From an uncultured Ruminococcus sp. (lineage in GTDB: Bacteria > Bacillota > Clostridia > Oscillospirales > Ruminococcaceae), in the NCBI GenBank assembly GCA_947566125.1, contig CANOIR010000009.1, positions 1 through 58,870 on the forward strand: a DNA stretch of 58,870 nt. Reading direction: 5' to 3'. Below are positions 44,291 to 54,151 of this stretch, piece by piece (the stretch's first letter is position 1; each line of letters starts with the position of its first letter). Both the position numbers and the translations under genes were made by a program. Below the pieces are notes generated by a model. That model had not been told where the DNA came from. It was given only the letters and a program-made list of their open reading frames with translations, and did no database searches.

Positions 44291-46384
44291 TCATTCTCCG
44301 CCTAAAATCGGTCTGTCATAACCGCAGCCCTGCTTTTCACATATTTTATGACCGGATTTTCCGCCCTTCTGAAAAAGAGTGCAGCCGCACTGCGGACACT
44401 TTTCCTCAAGAGGAATATTCCAAGTCATAAAGTCGCAATCCGGATAATTTGCACAGCCATAAAAACTTCTGCCACGCTTTGATTTTTTGAGTATTATCTT
44501 TCCGCCGCATTTTGGACAAGTACCCGGTGTTTCCTGTACTATCTTCTTTGTATTTGTACATTCAGGGAATCCCGGACAAGCAAGAAATCTGCCAAACCTG
44601 CCAATTTTTATAACCATTTTTCTTCCGCAGTTTTCACAAACAATATCTGTTTCTTCATCAGGTACTTTAACACGTTTTCCTTCCATCTTTTCTTCTGCTT
44701 CGGAAAGAGTCTTTGAAAAATCACCATAAAACTCATCAAGAATATTTATCCAATTGCGTTGACCTTGCTCAACTTCATCAAGATCGCTTTCCATTTTCGC
44801 TGTAAATGCAGCGTCAACTATATTTTGGAAATGTTCTTTCATAAGGTCGGTTGTTACCTCACCAAGTACTGTAGGCTTAAGTGCCTTGCCATCACGCTCA
44901 ACATAAAGCCTTGATATTATAGTTGTTATAGTAGGTGCATAGGTACTCGGTCTGCCAATACCATTCTCTTCAAGAGTTTTGATAAGCGATGCTTCAGTAT
45001 AACGTGCTGGAGGCTGTGTAAAATGCTGATTTCCTTCAAGCGAACGAACCTTAAGAATATCTCCCTCATTAAGCTTTGGAAGATTTTTATTATCGCCTTT
45101 TGAATCCTTTGATTCTTCGTAAAGCACTGTAAATCCATCAAATTTAACTGTAGAACCATTTGCTTTAAACAAGCAGTTATCAGCCATAATATCAACGGAA
45201 ACAGTATCAAGTGTAGCATCTGCCATCTGACTTGCTATAAATCTCTCCCAAATAAGCTTATAAAGCTTATACTGGTCTGATGTCAAACTTGACTTAAGTC
45301 TTGCAGGCGTGAATTCCGGCATTGATGGACGGATCGCTTCGTGAGCATCCTGTGCATTCTTCTTAGATTTATAAACACGTGGCTCAGCAGGAACATAGTC
45401 TTCACCATACGTGCTGCGAATGTAATTTGTCGCAGAATCTCTTGCCTCATCAGAAATTCTAAGGCTGTCGGTTCTCATATATGTTATAAGACCCATTGCA
45501 CCCATTCCGTCTACTTCCACACCTTCGTAAAGTTCCTGAGCAACTTTCATAGTACGTTTAGATTGAAAGCTCAGCTTATGTGAGGCTTCCTGCTGAAGTG
45601 TAGATGTTATAAACGGTGCTGACGGGTGTTTTTTAGTAACACGTTTTTTTACTTTTGAAACCTTAAATTCCGCTTCATTGAGCCTTGCCAGAAGTGCATC
45701 TGCCTCTTCCTTTGTAGCTATCTCAGTCTTATCAACTCGCTCTCCGTCAACTGCTGTAAGCTTTGCAGAAAATATCTTTTTAGAAGAAGCAGTTGAAAGC
45801 TTTGCATCTATAGACCAATACTCCTGCGGTACAAAAGCTTTTATTTCATTTTCCCTGTCCACAACAAGACGCACTGCCACCGATTGAACGCGTCCTGCTG
45901 ACAAGCCACGGCGAACCTTTTTCCAAAGAAACGGACTTAACTTATATCCAACTATTCTGTCGAATATTCTTCTTGCCTGCTGTGCATTTACAAGGTCTAT
46001 ATCTATTTTATGCGGATTATTCATACCATTTTTTATTCCGCTCTTTGTGATCTCATTAAATTCAACACGATTGTCATCATTCATGCTGAGGTTAAGCATT
46101 TGTGCAATATGCCATGATATTGCCTCACCTTCACGGTCAGGGTCAGTTGCAAGATATACACGATTTGCTTTTTTCGCATGAGATTTCAGTTGCTTTATAA
46201 CATCTTCCTTGCCTTTCATATCAATATACTGCGGCTTGAAATCATGTTCAACATCAACACCAAACTTAGATTTTGGCAAATCACGTACATGACCCATTGA
46301 AGCAATAACTTCATAGTCATTACCAAGATATTTTTGTATAGTTTTTGCCTTTGCAGGCGACTCCACAATAACAAGATTTGACAT
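44291..46384 (-). CDS. topA: DNA topoisomerase I
   Basis: Relaxes negative supercoils. The 697-residue type IA enzyme has the toprim start LVIVESPAKAKTIQKYLG and DPDREGEAISWH, the catalytic tyrosine in LITYMRTDSLRI at about 303, and three C-terminal zinc fingers (CENCG..CPGFPEC, CPKCG..CANYPDC, CPQCG..CEKQGC). The ATG at 46384 is 42 bases from the nearest strong SD (AAAGGAG), with a 7-bp hairpin between them; a weak GAG lies 11 bases away. Confidence 0.97.
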   Translation of the reverse strand: MSNLVIVESPAKAKTIQKYLGNDYEVIASMGHVRDLPKSKFGVDVEHDFKPQYIDMKGKEDVIKQLKSHAKKANRVYLATDPDREGEAISWHIAQMLNLSMNDDNRVEFNEITKSGIKNGMNNPHKIDIDLVNAQQARRIFDRIVGYKLSPFLWKKVRRGLSAGRVQSVAVRLVVDRENEIKAFVPQEYWSIDAKLSTASSKKIFSAKLTAVDGERVDKTEIATKEEADALLARLNEAEFKVSKVKKRVTKKHPSAPFITSTLQQEASHKLSFQSKRTMKVAQELYEGVEVDGMGAMGLITYMRTDSLRISDEARDSATNYIRSTYGEDYVPAEPRVYKSKKNAQDAHEAIRPSMPEFTPARLKSSLTSDQYKLYKLIWERFIASQMADATLDTVSVDIMADNCLFKANGSTVKFDGFTVLYEESKDSKGDNKNLPKLNEGDILKVRSLEGNQHFTQPPARYTEASLIKTLEENGIGRPSTYAPTITTIISRLYVERDGKALKPTVLGEVTTDLMKEHFQNIVDAAFTAKMESDLDEVEQGQRNWINILDEFYGDFSKTLSEAEEKMEGKRVKVPDEETDIVCENCGRKMVIKIGRFGRFLACPGFPECTNTKKIVQETPGTCPKCGGKIILKKSKRGRSFYGCANYPDCDFMTWNIPLEEKCPQCGCTLFQKGGKSGHKICEKQGCGYDRPILGGE

Positions 46385-46395
46385 ATTTCATTCGA

Positions 46396-46433
46396 CTCTG
46401 CAATTCACATTATTATGCAGAGATGACTCCTTT
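46396..46433 (-). promoter_or_regulatory. hairpin between SD and start codon of topA
   Basis: AAAGGAG (46433-46427) is followed by a perfect 7-bp stem CTCTGCA/TGCAGAG with a 13-base loop. Folding would shorten the SD-to-ATG distance from 42 to about 15 bases, so the hairpin may regulate or enable initiation. Confidence 0.45.
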
Positions 46434-47744
46434 CTAAAGGATTCCATAACATTGTCCTTTAAATCTGGACACATAACCCTCTATAATAAGTTCTGTCAAC
46501 GCAGACGCTACTTCATTTTCATCAGCATCAAGTCTTTCCAAAATAGTATCTATATGCATTTGATGTTCCTGTGATAAAAGTATCGCTATATCAAGTTCAA
46601 GACCGCTTAGTGATGAAAAATCCTTTATTCTTCCAGTATTATCGCCTGAAACATTAGTCTGAACTGAATCTACTTCTGCGTTATCTTTTTCTATTTTCTC
46701 TTCTATTAAATTATCTTTTTCTAAAACATTTTCACTTTTTTTAGATTTTTTCTTTTTAGGAGAATTCCTTGCCTTTTTATCTTCTTTTTCATCACTGCCA
46801 AAGAAAACCGAATCTTCCATTTTATTTTTTGTTTCAAATAAAATGGACGGCTTTAGTTTATGTGCAAATTCAGCATAGTATTCGTTTAATATATCCAAAT
46901 GACTAAACACCGGAGTTGCACCATCACGCAGATATTTTACCACACCTGCATACCTATTGTCAAATATATCCGCTGGCGGAACACAATATACCGTTTTTCC
47001 CTGCTCAAGTGCAAGATTTGCAGTAATAAGTGAACCACTCTTTTCAGGTGCTTGTATGATAAGAGTACTCTTGCTGATACCGGATAAAATTCTATTTCGC
47101 ATCGGAAAATTTTTGGGATAAGGCTCGGTTCCTGGCAAAAATTCTGTAAGCAGCAGTCCATTTCTTACTATATATTTTTTAGCACTTGCATTATCCCTTG
47201 GATAATCCACATCGATTCCGCAACCAAGCACCGCAACTGTTCTGCCTCTTGAAAGAAGTGCTGCTCTATGTGCCGCAGAATCAAGACCTACTGCAAAGCC
47301 GCTTATTATTACAACTCCCGAACGAGCAAGTTCACTGCATATCCAATTTGCCACACGTACACTATATTCAGTAGGATTTCTCGTTCCTACTACAGTAAGT
47401 GTTGGATATTCCTCAAGAATTTTTACATTTCCCTGATAAAACAAAATTGCTGGAGGATTATATATGGCTTTAAGGCTAGGTGGGTAATTGTCGTCACAAA
47501 AACAAGTAACAGAAATATTTTTCTTTCTGCAAATTTCAAGTATCGCCTTAGCCTTGTCTAAATTCGTATTGCAAACTGCTCTTTTCTGAACTTCCGTAAG
47601 ACCAAAACGCTGCCTTTGATTTTCTTCCTGCAAAATATAATATGCTCTTTTGGGTGTTTTGGAAACATGAATAACTGTCCATATTTTAGGATTACCTGCA
47701 CCAAGCACCATAATAAGCCATATCCAGTATTCAATCATTTCCAT
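46434..47744 (-). CDS. dprA: DNA-processing protein DprA
   Basis: Loads RecA on incoming single-stranded DNA in natural transformation. The 436-residue protein has the Rossmann core TVVGTRNPTEYS, VIISGFAVGLDSAAHRAAL, GCGIDVDYPRDNA and FPMRNRILSGIS, followed by a Lys/Glu-rich low-complexity linker (about 318-375) and a winged-helix C-terminus. The N-terminal SAM-like region is present. It overlaps the rRNA methyltransferase end by 14 bases and has the SD AAAGGA. No other competence gene is seen in the window. Confidence 0.94.
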   Translation of the reverse strand: MEMIEYWIWLIMVLGAGNPKIWTVIHVSKTPKRAYYILQEENQRQRFGLTEVQKRAVCNTNLDKAKAILEICRKKNISVTCFCDDNYPPSLKAIYNPPAILFYQGNVKILEEYPTLTVVGTRNPTEYSVRVANWICSELARSGVVIISGFAVGLDSAAHRAALLSRGRTVAVLGCGIDVDYPRDNASAKKYIVRNGLLLTEFLPGTEPYPKNFPMRNRILSGISKSTLIIQAPEKSGSLITANLALEQGKTVYCVPPADIFDNRYAGVVKYLRDGATPVFSHLDILNEYYAEFAHKLKPSILFETKNKMEDSVFFGSDEKEDKKARNSPKKKKSKKSENVLEKDNLIEEKIEKDNAEVDSVQTNVSGDNTGRIKDFSSLSGLELDIAILLSQEHQMHIDTILERLDADENEVASALTELIIEGYVSRFKGQCYGIL

Positions 47745-48552
47745 TAATTTTTCCTTTCATCATTTCCCACATAAGTATTCCAGCAGCCATCGCAGCGTTA
47801 AGCGATTCTATATTTCCATGCATAGGAATAGTTATTTTTCTTCCGCAGCGGTCAGATATATCTTCAGACAAACCATTTCCCTCATTTCCGATCCAAACAG
47901 CACGTCCAGTGCAAGAATAATCACATTCTCCCACAATTTCAGCCGCACCTTGTACAACAGCAGCATCACTTTTTATATTTTTTCTCTCAAGCTCTGAAAA
48001 AAGTTTATCCTCATCATTGCATACAGCCACAGGCACACGAAAAAGCGAACCCATAGTTGCCCTTACAACCTTTGGACTATATACATCACAGCTTTTGCAA
48101 AATATAACTCCACTTATACCCAATGCATCAGCTGTTCTAAGTATCATGCCTGCATTTCCGGGATCCTGTAATCTATGGAGAATTACAAATGTACCGTCAT
48201 CTTTTAAAAAATCACAAAGTAAAACTTCATCATTCATACTGCATATGGCAAATACACCCTGAGGACATTCTGTTTCAGCCATATATTTACCAAGCTCGCC
48301 GGAAATAATATACATTCTGCATTCACCATTTATATAAACAGAAAGTTCATCCGAATATTTCTCAAAAGCCTCGTCTGTAATAAAAATGCTTTTTATCTTT
48401 GCACCATTCCTAAGTGCATCAGATACAAGTCTATAACCCTCAAGTACAAAGCTTTGTTCTGCCAGCCTAAATTTCTTGTTGCCCGAAAGCTTTCTGTAAA
48501 ATTTTATGAGCGAATTATCCTTTGCTGTAATTCTACTATATGAACAGCCCAT
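47731..48552 (-). CDS. TrmH/SpoU family RNA 2'-O-methyltransferase
   Basis: 273 residues of the SPOUT fold. The N-terminal substrate domain (KKFRLAEQSFVLEGYRLVSDAL) precedes the knotted domain with LQDPGNAGMILRTADALGI (motif 1), AVWIGNEGNGLSEDI (motif 2) and IPMHGNIESLNAAMAAGIL (motif 3). It methylates rRNA or tRNA ribose; the exact target is not clear from sequence. The SD GAGGAGG precedes the ATG. It is the first gene of the long run down to leuS, following the rplT terminator. Confidence 0.9.
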   Translation of the reverse strand: MGCSYSRITAKDNSLIKFYRKLSGNKKFRLAEQSFVLEGYRLVSDALRNGAKIKSIFITDEAFEKYSDELSVYINGECRMYIISGELGKYMAETECPQGVFAICSMNDEVLLCDFLKDDGTFVILHRLQDPGNAGMILRTADALGISGVIFCKSCDVYSPKVVRATMGSLFRVPVAVCNDEDKLFSELERKNIKSDAAVVQGAAEIVGECDYSCTGRAVWIGNEGNGLSEDISDRCGRKITIPMHGNIESLNAAMAAGILMWEMMKGKINGND

Positions 48553-48571
48553 TATGAATCCTCCTCTTATA

Positions 48572-48605
48572 ACAAAACACGCTCCGTGTTTTACCAGAGC
48601 GTGTT
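48572..48605 (-). terminator. terminator after rplT
   Basis: AACACGCTC and GAGCGTGTT arms with a 12-base loop containing a further short pairing, followed by TTGTTA on the minus strand. It ends infC-rpmI-rplT. Confidence 0.85.
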
Positions 48606-48616
48606 CAGATTACCTA

Positions 48617-48970
48617 TTACAGAGCTGCCTTTGCCTTTTCAACAATTGCAGTAAAGCCTGCTGCATCATTGATTGCAATCTCGGACAGCATCTTTCTGTT
48701 CAGTTCAATGCCAGCCTTCTTGCAGCCGTTCATAAATGTTGAATAGTTGATACCATTCATCTTGCAAGCAGCAGAAATTCTTGTAATCCAGAGCTGTCTG
48801 AATTCTCTCTTCTTCTGCTTTCTACCAATGTAAGCATAATTGCCGGACTTCATTACAGCCTGTTTAGCCATCTTGAAGTGTTTGCTCTTGCTACCCCAAT
48901 AGCCCTTAGCGAGCTTAAGTGTTTTATTTCTTCTCTTACGAGTCATCATTGCACCCTTAACACGTGCCAT
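48617..48970 (-). CDS. rplT: 50S ribosomal protein L20
   Basis: 117 residues of bL20: [40 protein letters not shown] and the ending [20 protein letters not shown]. It assembles early on 23S rRNA and often represses its own operon. GGAGG precedes the ATG. Third gene of infC-rpmI-rplT. Confidence 0.98.
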   Translation of the reverse strand: MARVKGAMMTRKRRNKTLKLAKGYWGSKSKHFKMAKQAVMKSGNYAYIGRKQKKREFRQLWITRISAACKMNGINYSTFMNGCKKAGIELNRKMLSEIAINDAAGFTAIVEKAKAAL

Positions 48971-49024
48971 AATCTTCTACCTCCGATTTTCTATTTATTG
49001 TTTTCCTGAAATACTCTTCTCAGA

Positions 49025-49228
49025 TTAGAGATACGGCAGCAGCTTCTTCAGTGCTGGTGCGTTTGTAGCATCTGCTACACCTGCGGTACGAGCGATTCTC
49101 TTACGCTTTGTATCCTTCTGTGTGAGTCTGTGTCTTTTATTTGTCTTCTGATACTTCAGTTTACCGGAGCCTGTCAGCTTGAAACGCTTCTTTGCACCAG
49201 AATGTGTCTTTGTCTTAACCTTTGCCAT
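49025..49228 (-). CDS. rpmI: 50S ribosomal protein L35
   Basis: 67 residues of bL35: [35 protein letters not shown]. The SD AAAGGAGG precedes the ATG. Second gene of the operon, 17 bases after infC. Confidence 0.98.
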   Translation of the reverse strand: MAKVKTKTHSGAKKRFKLTGSGKLKYQKTNKRHRLTQKDTKRKRIARTAGVADATNAPALKKLLPYL

Positions 49229-49245
49229 GGTGGTATATCCTCCTT

Positions 49246-49764
49246 TTACTTCGATGTTTTCGGTGAAATGAACATGACCATACTGCGGCCTTCCATCTTT
49301 GCAGGCTTTTCAACAGTGCCAACAGCCGAACAAGCATCCTTGAATTTCTCAAGCAGCTCTTCACCTATCTGCGGGTGTGCAATAGCACGCTTACGAAATC
49401 TTACTGAAACTTTAAGCTTATCACCGCCTGTCAAGAACTTCTTTGCCTGATTGACCTTTGTTTCAAAGTCATGAGTGTCAATTGCAGAAAACATACGAAT
49501 TTCCTTTATGGCAACAACCTTTTGATTCTTGCGGGCTTCCTTTTCACGTTTCTGCTGTTCAAAACAGTATTTACCATAATCCATTATACGGCATACCGGC
49601 GGCTTTGCCTGCGGTGCAATTTTTACGAGATCAAGATCCTTATCATATGCAAGTTTCTGTGCATCTCTTGCAGACATATTTCCCAGTTTTGTTCCGTCGC
49701 TGTCAATGACAAGAATTTCCTTATCACGAATTTCTTCATTGATTTGCAGCTCTTGTTTGCTGAT
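49246..49764 (-). CDS. infC: translation initiation factor IF-3, ATC start codon
   Basis: Keeps ribosomal subunits apart and proofreads start codons. The 172-residue protein starts [20 protein letters not shown] and continues [20 protein letters not shown]; the C-terminal domain has [21 protein letters not shown]. An in-frame TAA lies 27 bases upstream and there is no ATG, GTG or TTG until residue 30, while GGAGGTG stands 7 bases before an ATC codon at 49764. The start is therefore ATC, in line with the AUU starts used for IF-3 autocontrol elsewhere. A start at the internal ATG would delete most of the N-terminal domain. Confidence 0.95.
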   Translation of the reverse strand: MSKQELQINEEIRDKEILVIDSDGTKLGNMSARDAQKLAYDKDLDLVKIAPQAKPPVCRIMDYGKYCFEQQKREKEARKNQKVVAIKEIRMFSAIDTHDFETKVNQAKKFLTGGDKLKVSVRFRKRAIAHPQIGEELLEKFKDACSAVGTVEKPAKMEGRSMVMFISPKTSK

Positions 49765-49792
49765 AAGCCAGCACCTCCAAACATTTTAATTA

Positions 49793-49827
49793 CAAACAAA
49801 AATGAGTGCACCACACTGTGAGCACTC
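49793..49827 (-). terminator. leader attenuator of infC
   Basis: GAGTGC and GCACTC arms with inner pairing, followed by ATTTTTGTTTG, lie between the promoter and the infC SD. Upstream in the leader ACCGTTT and AAACGGT form another stem (about 49893-49919). This fits attenuation of the IF-3/L35/L20 operon. Confidence 0.65.
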
Positions 49828-49954
49828 CTCATAATAATACCTTGCCTAACAATACATTAAAAGCACTATTGTTGACAAAATATATTAACCGTTTCGATTA
49901 AAATTAAAAACCAAACGGTGAGAACTGTGATGCTCTACTTTGTTTACTCTGATT

Positions 49955-49983
49955 ATTATACCCTATTCTTGCCATATTGTCAA
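49955..49983 (-). promoter_or_regulatory. promoter of infC-rpmI-rplT
   Basis: A perfect TTGACA, 17 bases, TATAAT on the minus strand. It predicts a leader of about 185 bases. Confidence 0.8.
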
Positions 49984-50006
49984 GTCAACTTTATCTTTTT
50001 TACATT

Positions 50007-50612
50007 TTATTCACAAACTTTGTTCCAAAGCTCTGACAACCATTCAAGACATTTAAGTTTGTAGCGAAATTTCTGCGGATTATTCAGCATTTCCTTTTCA
50101 TCTTCCGTAAAATACTCTTCCTGCAAATTTTCATCTTCAGAAGCAGCAGGTACACAAAGCGGCGGATACATAACACACCACCAGTTCTGACCTTCTGCCT
50201 TTCCTATATTTATTCTTACAGCATTGTAAACACCGGCAGGCATAGTAATATCTTCATACATACGCTCATCAAATGCTATCTTTTCATATTCAGCTATAAC
50301 TGTATAATCATAGCCTTTTTCAGCAACTGTTTTTCTTGCGATCTCTTCAAGTGCCGGCAAACAAAGTTTTGCCGCCGCCGCTGCTGCTTCAGTAGAATCA
50401 ATATTTTCAAAATAACATGAACCATTCTCTAAAACAGCATCACGAACAGCATATTTCAAAAGCTGATCATCATAAGAATCAGAATTTGCCAAAATATGAA
50501 GACGAACAACATCATCTTCAAGGTCATATAATGTAGCGGCACTCTTACTAAATGATGAAATCATAAGAGCCGCTGCAAATCCAAGCATAGCTGCAATTTC
50601 CATTTTTTTCAT
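50007..50612 (-). CDS. spoIIR: stage II sporulation protein R
   Basis: Forespore-made signal that activates SpoIIGA to process pro-sigma-E in the mother cell. The 201-residue protein has an N-terminal membrane/signal segment (MEIAAMLGFAAALMIS), the family signature VVRLHILANSDSYDDQLLKYAVRDAVL-type region (seen as RLHILANSDS and KYAVRDAV), and QNWWCVMYPPLC near the end. The ATG at 50612 has GAGGTG upstream; 16 earlier codons were discarded. A forespore-type promoter lies just upstream. Confidence 0.93.
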   Translation of the reverse strand: MKKMEIAAMLGFAAALMISSFSKSAATLYDLEDDVVRLHILANSDSYDDQLLKYAVRDAVLENGSCYFENIDSTEAAAAAAKLCLPALEEIARKTVAEKGYDYTVIAEYEKIAFDERMYEDITMPAGVYNAVRINIGKAEGQNWWCVMYPPLCVPAASEDENLQEEYFTEDEKEMLNNPQKFRYKLKCLEWLSELWNKVCE

Positions 50613-50629
50613 AACTCTCACCTCGGTGA

Positions 50630-50658
50630 AAGTATGGGCAGCACATACGGCTTTATGC
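50630..50658 (-). promoter_or_regulatory. possible forespore sigma (F/G) promoter of spoIIR
   Basis: GCATA (50658-50654), 17 bases, CATACTT (50636-50630) resembles sigma-G/F promoters. The predicted transcript would start only about 12 bases before the ATG and barely include the SD, which weakens the case. Confidence 0.4.
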
Positions 50659-50683
50659 ATCTAAATTAAAATAAAATATAAAA

Positions 50684-51796
50684 TCATAAAATCTCACACA
50701 AAATCGTATTTGACACAAGAAAACCGTTTGGCGTAAAGCAAACCCTATCCTTATTTATTTTCATAAGACCTGCTTTTGCAAAATATTCTGCCGTTTCTTT
50801 CTGTAAATCACTAAGCCATGACAATGGTATTCCCTCTGTCAAACGCAGTCCAAGCATTATCCGTTCTGTTAGCAAATCCGGACATTCGTCTTCTATAAAA
50901 ATTTTTTGATGCTCTCCTGCTATAAATAAATCAAGTTCTGACGGAACATAAAATCTTTTATCAATAAACGAATGTGCAGACGGTCCAATTCCAAGATAAG
51001 GCTTAAGTTTCCAGTATCTGCAATTATGACGGCTCTCAAAACCTTTTTTTGCAAAATTAGAAATCTCATACTGAAAAAAGCCATTTTCATTTAAATAAGA
51101 TACCATTTGCAAATAAAGTTCTGCGGTTTCATCATCATCAGGAACAAGATTTTGCATATTCTGCATCGCATAGGGTGTTCCTTCTTCTATTTTAAGCATA
51201 TATGCAGAAATATGATTTATAGGCAGCACAGCAAGCTCTTCAAGAGTTTGCATCAGTCTTTTTTGAGTCTGACCTTTTGTACCTATCATAATATCACATG
51301 AGATATTTTCAAAGCCTGCCCTTATCGATTCATATACTGTATCAATTCCCTGTTCTGCTGTATGCAGTCTTCCCAGTGTAAGAAGTGCATCATTCTGTAG
51401 ATCCTGTAATCCTATCGAAACACGATTTACTCCCGCTTTTCTATAACCTAAAAGCGATTCATAATTGACAGTGGCAGGATTCACCTCCATTGTAATCTCG
51501 ATCTCATGTTTTTGGGAATCTTCAACATTAAAAAAATTATATATACACTCAATGATTTTTGAAATATTTTCAGGCAACAAAAGTGACGGTGTACCTCCAC
51601 CAAAATATATAGTATCAACATTCTTAGGAATACTCATCTCCTTGCTGTAATACTCTATATTTCGGCAAACCGCCTGCACATAAGCATCTTGCTCTTGCAG
51701 GCGGTTTACACATGAATAAAAGTCACAATAAGGACATTTCCTTAGACAAAACGGTACATGAATATAAATTCCGATTGTATCAGCTTCTAATGTCAT
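50684..51796 (-). CDS. hemW: HemW-type radical SAM protein (coproporphyrinogen oxidase-like)
   Basis: 370 residues with the cluster motif CLRKCPYC (Cys17, 21, 24) followed by DFYS, TIYFGGGTPSLL, ITMEVNPATVN, VNRVSIGLQDLQND and the C-terminal HemW domain. HemW homologues bind heme and insert it into respiratory enzymes; earlier annotations as HemN are doubtful. It lies between a zinc-ribbon membrane protein and spoIIR, with lepA upstream, a common Firmicute arrangement (lepA-hemW). The start overlaps the zinc-ribbon gene by 17 bases. Confidence 0.94.
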   Translation of the reverse strand: MTLEADTIGIYIHVPFCLRKCPYCDFYSCVNRLQEQDAYVQAVCRNIEYYSKEMSIPKNVDTIYFGGGTPSLLLPENISKIIECIYNFFNVEDSQKHEIEITMEVNPATVNYESLLGYRKAGVNRVSIGLQDLQNDALLTLGRLHTAEQGIDTVYESIRAGFENISCDIMIGTKGQTQKRLMQTLEELAVLPINHISAYMLKIEEGTPYAMQNMQNLVPDDDETAELYLQMVSYLNENGFFQYEISNFAKKGFESRHNCRYWKLKPYLGIGPSAHSFIDKRFYVPSELDLFIAGEHQKIFIEDECPDLLTERIMLGLRLTEGIPLSWLSDLQKETAEYFAKAGLMKINKDRVCFTPNGFLVSNTILCEIL

Positions 51797-52115
51797 TTCT
51801 AATTACCTTTGTAAGAGGCATAAAGAATGCGTCAAAAAGCTTGCAAAAAAGCCATGCAGCAACAATACAGCCTGCCATAAGCAAATATGCAATAGTATTA
51901 TTGTCTATAAGAAAATAGCAGAGAAGTACAGCAACAAGAGCGACTACATAAACGACAGCACTTACAATAGTAGAAACCTTACCATTGCAACAGCGTCTGC
52001 CACATGATTTGCAAACTTTACCACGTGAATTAAGTCCGCCTGCCAAAGCTTTTGAAAAAGGGTTAAAACTCTTTTCGCCACAATGCGGACAATTGTAAAT
52101 AGATTCCTTACTCAT
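51780..52115 (-). CDS. zinc-ribbon protein with two membrane segments
   Basis: 111 residues. The N-terminal part has YNCPHCGEKSF and GKVCKSCGRRCCNGK, four cysteines in two knuckles fit to bind zinc. Two membrane segments follow at about 52-71 and 75-96. The family is unknown to me. AAGGAG precedes the ATG. It sits between lepA and hemW with tight spacing, so it is cotranscribed with translation genes. Confidence 0.75.
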   Translation of the reverse strand: MSKESIYNCPHCGEKSFNPFSKALAGGLNSRGKVCKSCGRRCCNGKVSTIVSAVVYVVALVAVLLCYFLIDNNTIAYLLMAGCIVAAWLFCKLFDAFFMPLTKVIRNDIRS

Positions 52116-52129
52116 ATATAACTTTCTCC

Positions 52130-53932
52130 TTATTCAGTATCAAGCTTAAGCACACTCATAAATGCTTCCTGCGGAACTTCTACAGTACCAAGAGAACGCA
52201 TTCTCTTCTTGCCTTCCTTTTGCTTTTCAAGCAATTTTTTCTTACGTGTAATATCACCGCCATAGCATTTAGCAAGTACATCTTTACGCATTGCTTTTAT
52301 AGTTTCACGGGCAATAATCTTGCCGCCGATAGCTGCCTGAACAGGCACTTCAAAAAGCTGTCTTGGAATATTTTCTTTAAGCTTTTCCACCATTTTTCTT
52401 GCACGTTCATACGCTTTGTCAGCATGGATAATAAATGAAAGTGCATCAACTACATCGCCATTCAGAAGAATATCAAGCTTTACAAGTCTTGATGGAGCAT
52501 ATTCACTCAAGACATAGTCAAATGACGCATAACCCTTTGTACGTGATTTCAAAACGTCAAAGAAATCGTAAACTATTTCATTAAGCGGCAGGTCATATTT
52601 TAAACAAACACGTTTATCATCAATATACTGCATATCGTGGAATACGCCACGTCTATTTTGGCAAAGATCCATGACATTGCCAACGAAGTCAGACGGTGTG
52701 AGAATTTCAGCATTTACCATAGGCTCTTCTGCCATACTTATAACCGCAGGGTCTGGATAATTTGATGGATTATCTATGAATACAACATCTCCGTTTGTAA
52801 GTGTGACACGATATATAACAGACGGTGCAGTTGTTATAAGGTCAAGGTTATACTCTCTCTCCAGACGCTCTTGAATGATTTCCATATGAAGAAGTCCAAG
52901 AAAACCGCATCTAAATCCAAATCCAAGTGCTATAGATGTTTCTGGTTCAAATGTTAGAGAAGCGTCATTCAACTGAAGTTTTTCAAGGGCTTCTCTAAGG
53001 TCGCCATATTTTGCACCATCAGCCGGATATATACCGGAAAATACCATAGGATTTGCCTTACGGTAACCCGGCAAGGGTTCATCACACGGCTCTTCATCAA
53101 GTGTTACAGTATCTCCAACCTGAGTATCACCTATACTCTTTATAGATGCTGTTAAATATCCAACCTCACCAGCAAGAAGAACACCTGTATTAACAAGCTG
53201 ATTTGTATCCATATAACCAGCTTCAACAATAGTAAAGGTAGCTCCCGTTGCCATAAGACGAATTGTATCACCGACCTTAACAGTACCACTTTTTACACGA
53301 ATATATATTACAACACCCTTGTATGCATCATAATAGCTGTCAAAGATAAGTGCCTGAAGCGGAGCATTAGGATCTCCCTTTGGTGCAGGAACATCTGTTA
53401 CAATGCGTTCAAGAACCTCTTCAATATTGATTCCTGATTTTGCAGAAATTCTTGGTGCATCCATTGCAGGAATGCCAATAACATTTTCAATTTCATTGCA
53501 AACTCTCTCCGGATCAGCCGCCGGAAGATCTATCTTATTTACTACAGGTACGACCTCAAGATCATGTTCTATCGCAAGGTAGGTATTGGCAAGAGTCTGT
53601 GCTTCAATTCCCTGAGAAGCATCGACTACAAGAACAGCACCTTCACAGGCAGCAAGACTTCGGGATACTTCATAATTAAAGTCAACGTGTCCCGGTGTAT
53701 CAATCAAATTAAATACATATGTTTTACCGTCTTTAGCTTTATAATTCAGATGAACCGCACGTGCTTTTATGGTGATACCACGTTCACGTTCTATATCCAT
53801 ATTATCAAGAATCTGTTCTTCCATATCACGTTCTGCAACAGTAAAGGTCTTTTCCAGAATACGATCGGCAAGCGTTGATTTTCCGTGGTCAATATGGGCA
53901 ATAATACAAAAATTACGAATGTTGTCCATCAT
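52130..53932 (-). CDS. lepA: elongation factor 4 (back-translocase) LepA
   Basis: 600 residues of the LepA GTPase: the G domain with [32 protein letters not shown] and [14 protein letters not shown], domains II-III, the LepA-specific insert [19 protein letters not shown], and the C-terminal [21 protein letters not shown]. It acts on stalled or mistranslocated ribosomes. The start is an ATGATG pair after AAGGAG. Its promoter is just upstream. Confidence 0.98.
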   Translation of the reverse strand: MMDNIRNFCIIAHIDHGKSTLADRILEKTFTVAERDMEEQILDNMDIERERGITIKARAVHLNYKAKDGKTYVFNLIDTPGHVDFNYEVSRSLAACEGAVLVVDASQGIEAQTLANTYLAIEHDLEVVPVVNKIDLPAADPERVCNEIENVIGIPAMDAPRISAKSGINIEEVLERIVTDVPAPKGDPNAPLQALIFDSYYDAYKGVVIYIRVKSGTVKVGDTIRLMATGATFTIVEAGYMDTNQLVNTGVLLAGEVGYLTASIKSIGDTQVGDTVTLDEEPCDEPLPGYRKANPMVFSGIYPADGAKYGDLREALEKLQLNDASLTFEPETSIALGFGFRCGFLGLLHMEIIQERLEREYNLDLITTAPSVIYRVTLTNGDVVFIDNPSNYPDPAVISMAEEPMVNAEILTPSDFVGNVMDLCQNRRGVFHDMQYIDDKRVCLKYDLPLNEIVYDFFDVLKSRTKGYASFDYVLSEYAPSRLVKLDILLNGDVVDALSFIIHADKAYERARKMVEKLKENIPRQLFEVPVQAAIGGKIIARETIKAMRKDVLAKCYGGDITRKKKLLEKQKEGKKRMRSLGTVEVPQEAFMSVLKLDTE

Positions 53933-53981
53933 TGCAATATACTCCTTTGGATTTTTATAACAATTTTAAATAATCTTATTT

Positions 53982-54010
53982 ATTATATCATGATTTTGCA
54001 TTATTGTAAA
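53982..54010 (-). promoter_or_regulatory. promoter of lepA-hemW-spoIIR
   Basis: TTTACA, 17 bases, TATAAT on the minus strand, 50 bases before the lepA start. The rest of the gap to tRNA-Gln (54011-54151) shows only a small plus-strand hairpin with a T-run around 54063-54085. Confidence 0.7.
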
Positions 54011-54151
54011 GAGGAAAAAAACAAATAAAAGTTTTTCGGGTGTAAATCCAGTCAGAATTACAGCAACAGTTCCTGTTTTTTTCAATATTTTACCCGTTTT
54101 TTATGCAATACAACTTTTATTATTTTCTTTCAAAAAAATTTGAAAAAATGC

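Noticed and set aside
54063..54085. Plus-strand terminator AACAG-TTC-CTGTT with T-run
   Set aside because: The stem is only 5 bp and no plus-strand gene precedes it; probably chance in A/T-rich sequence.
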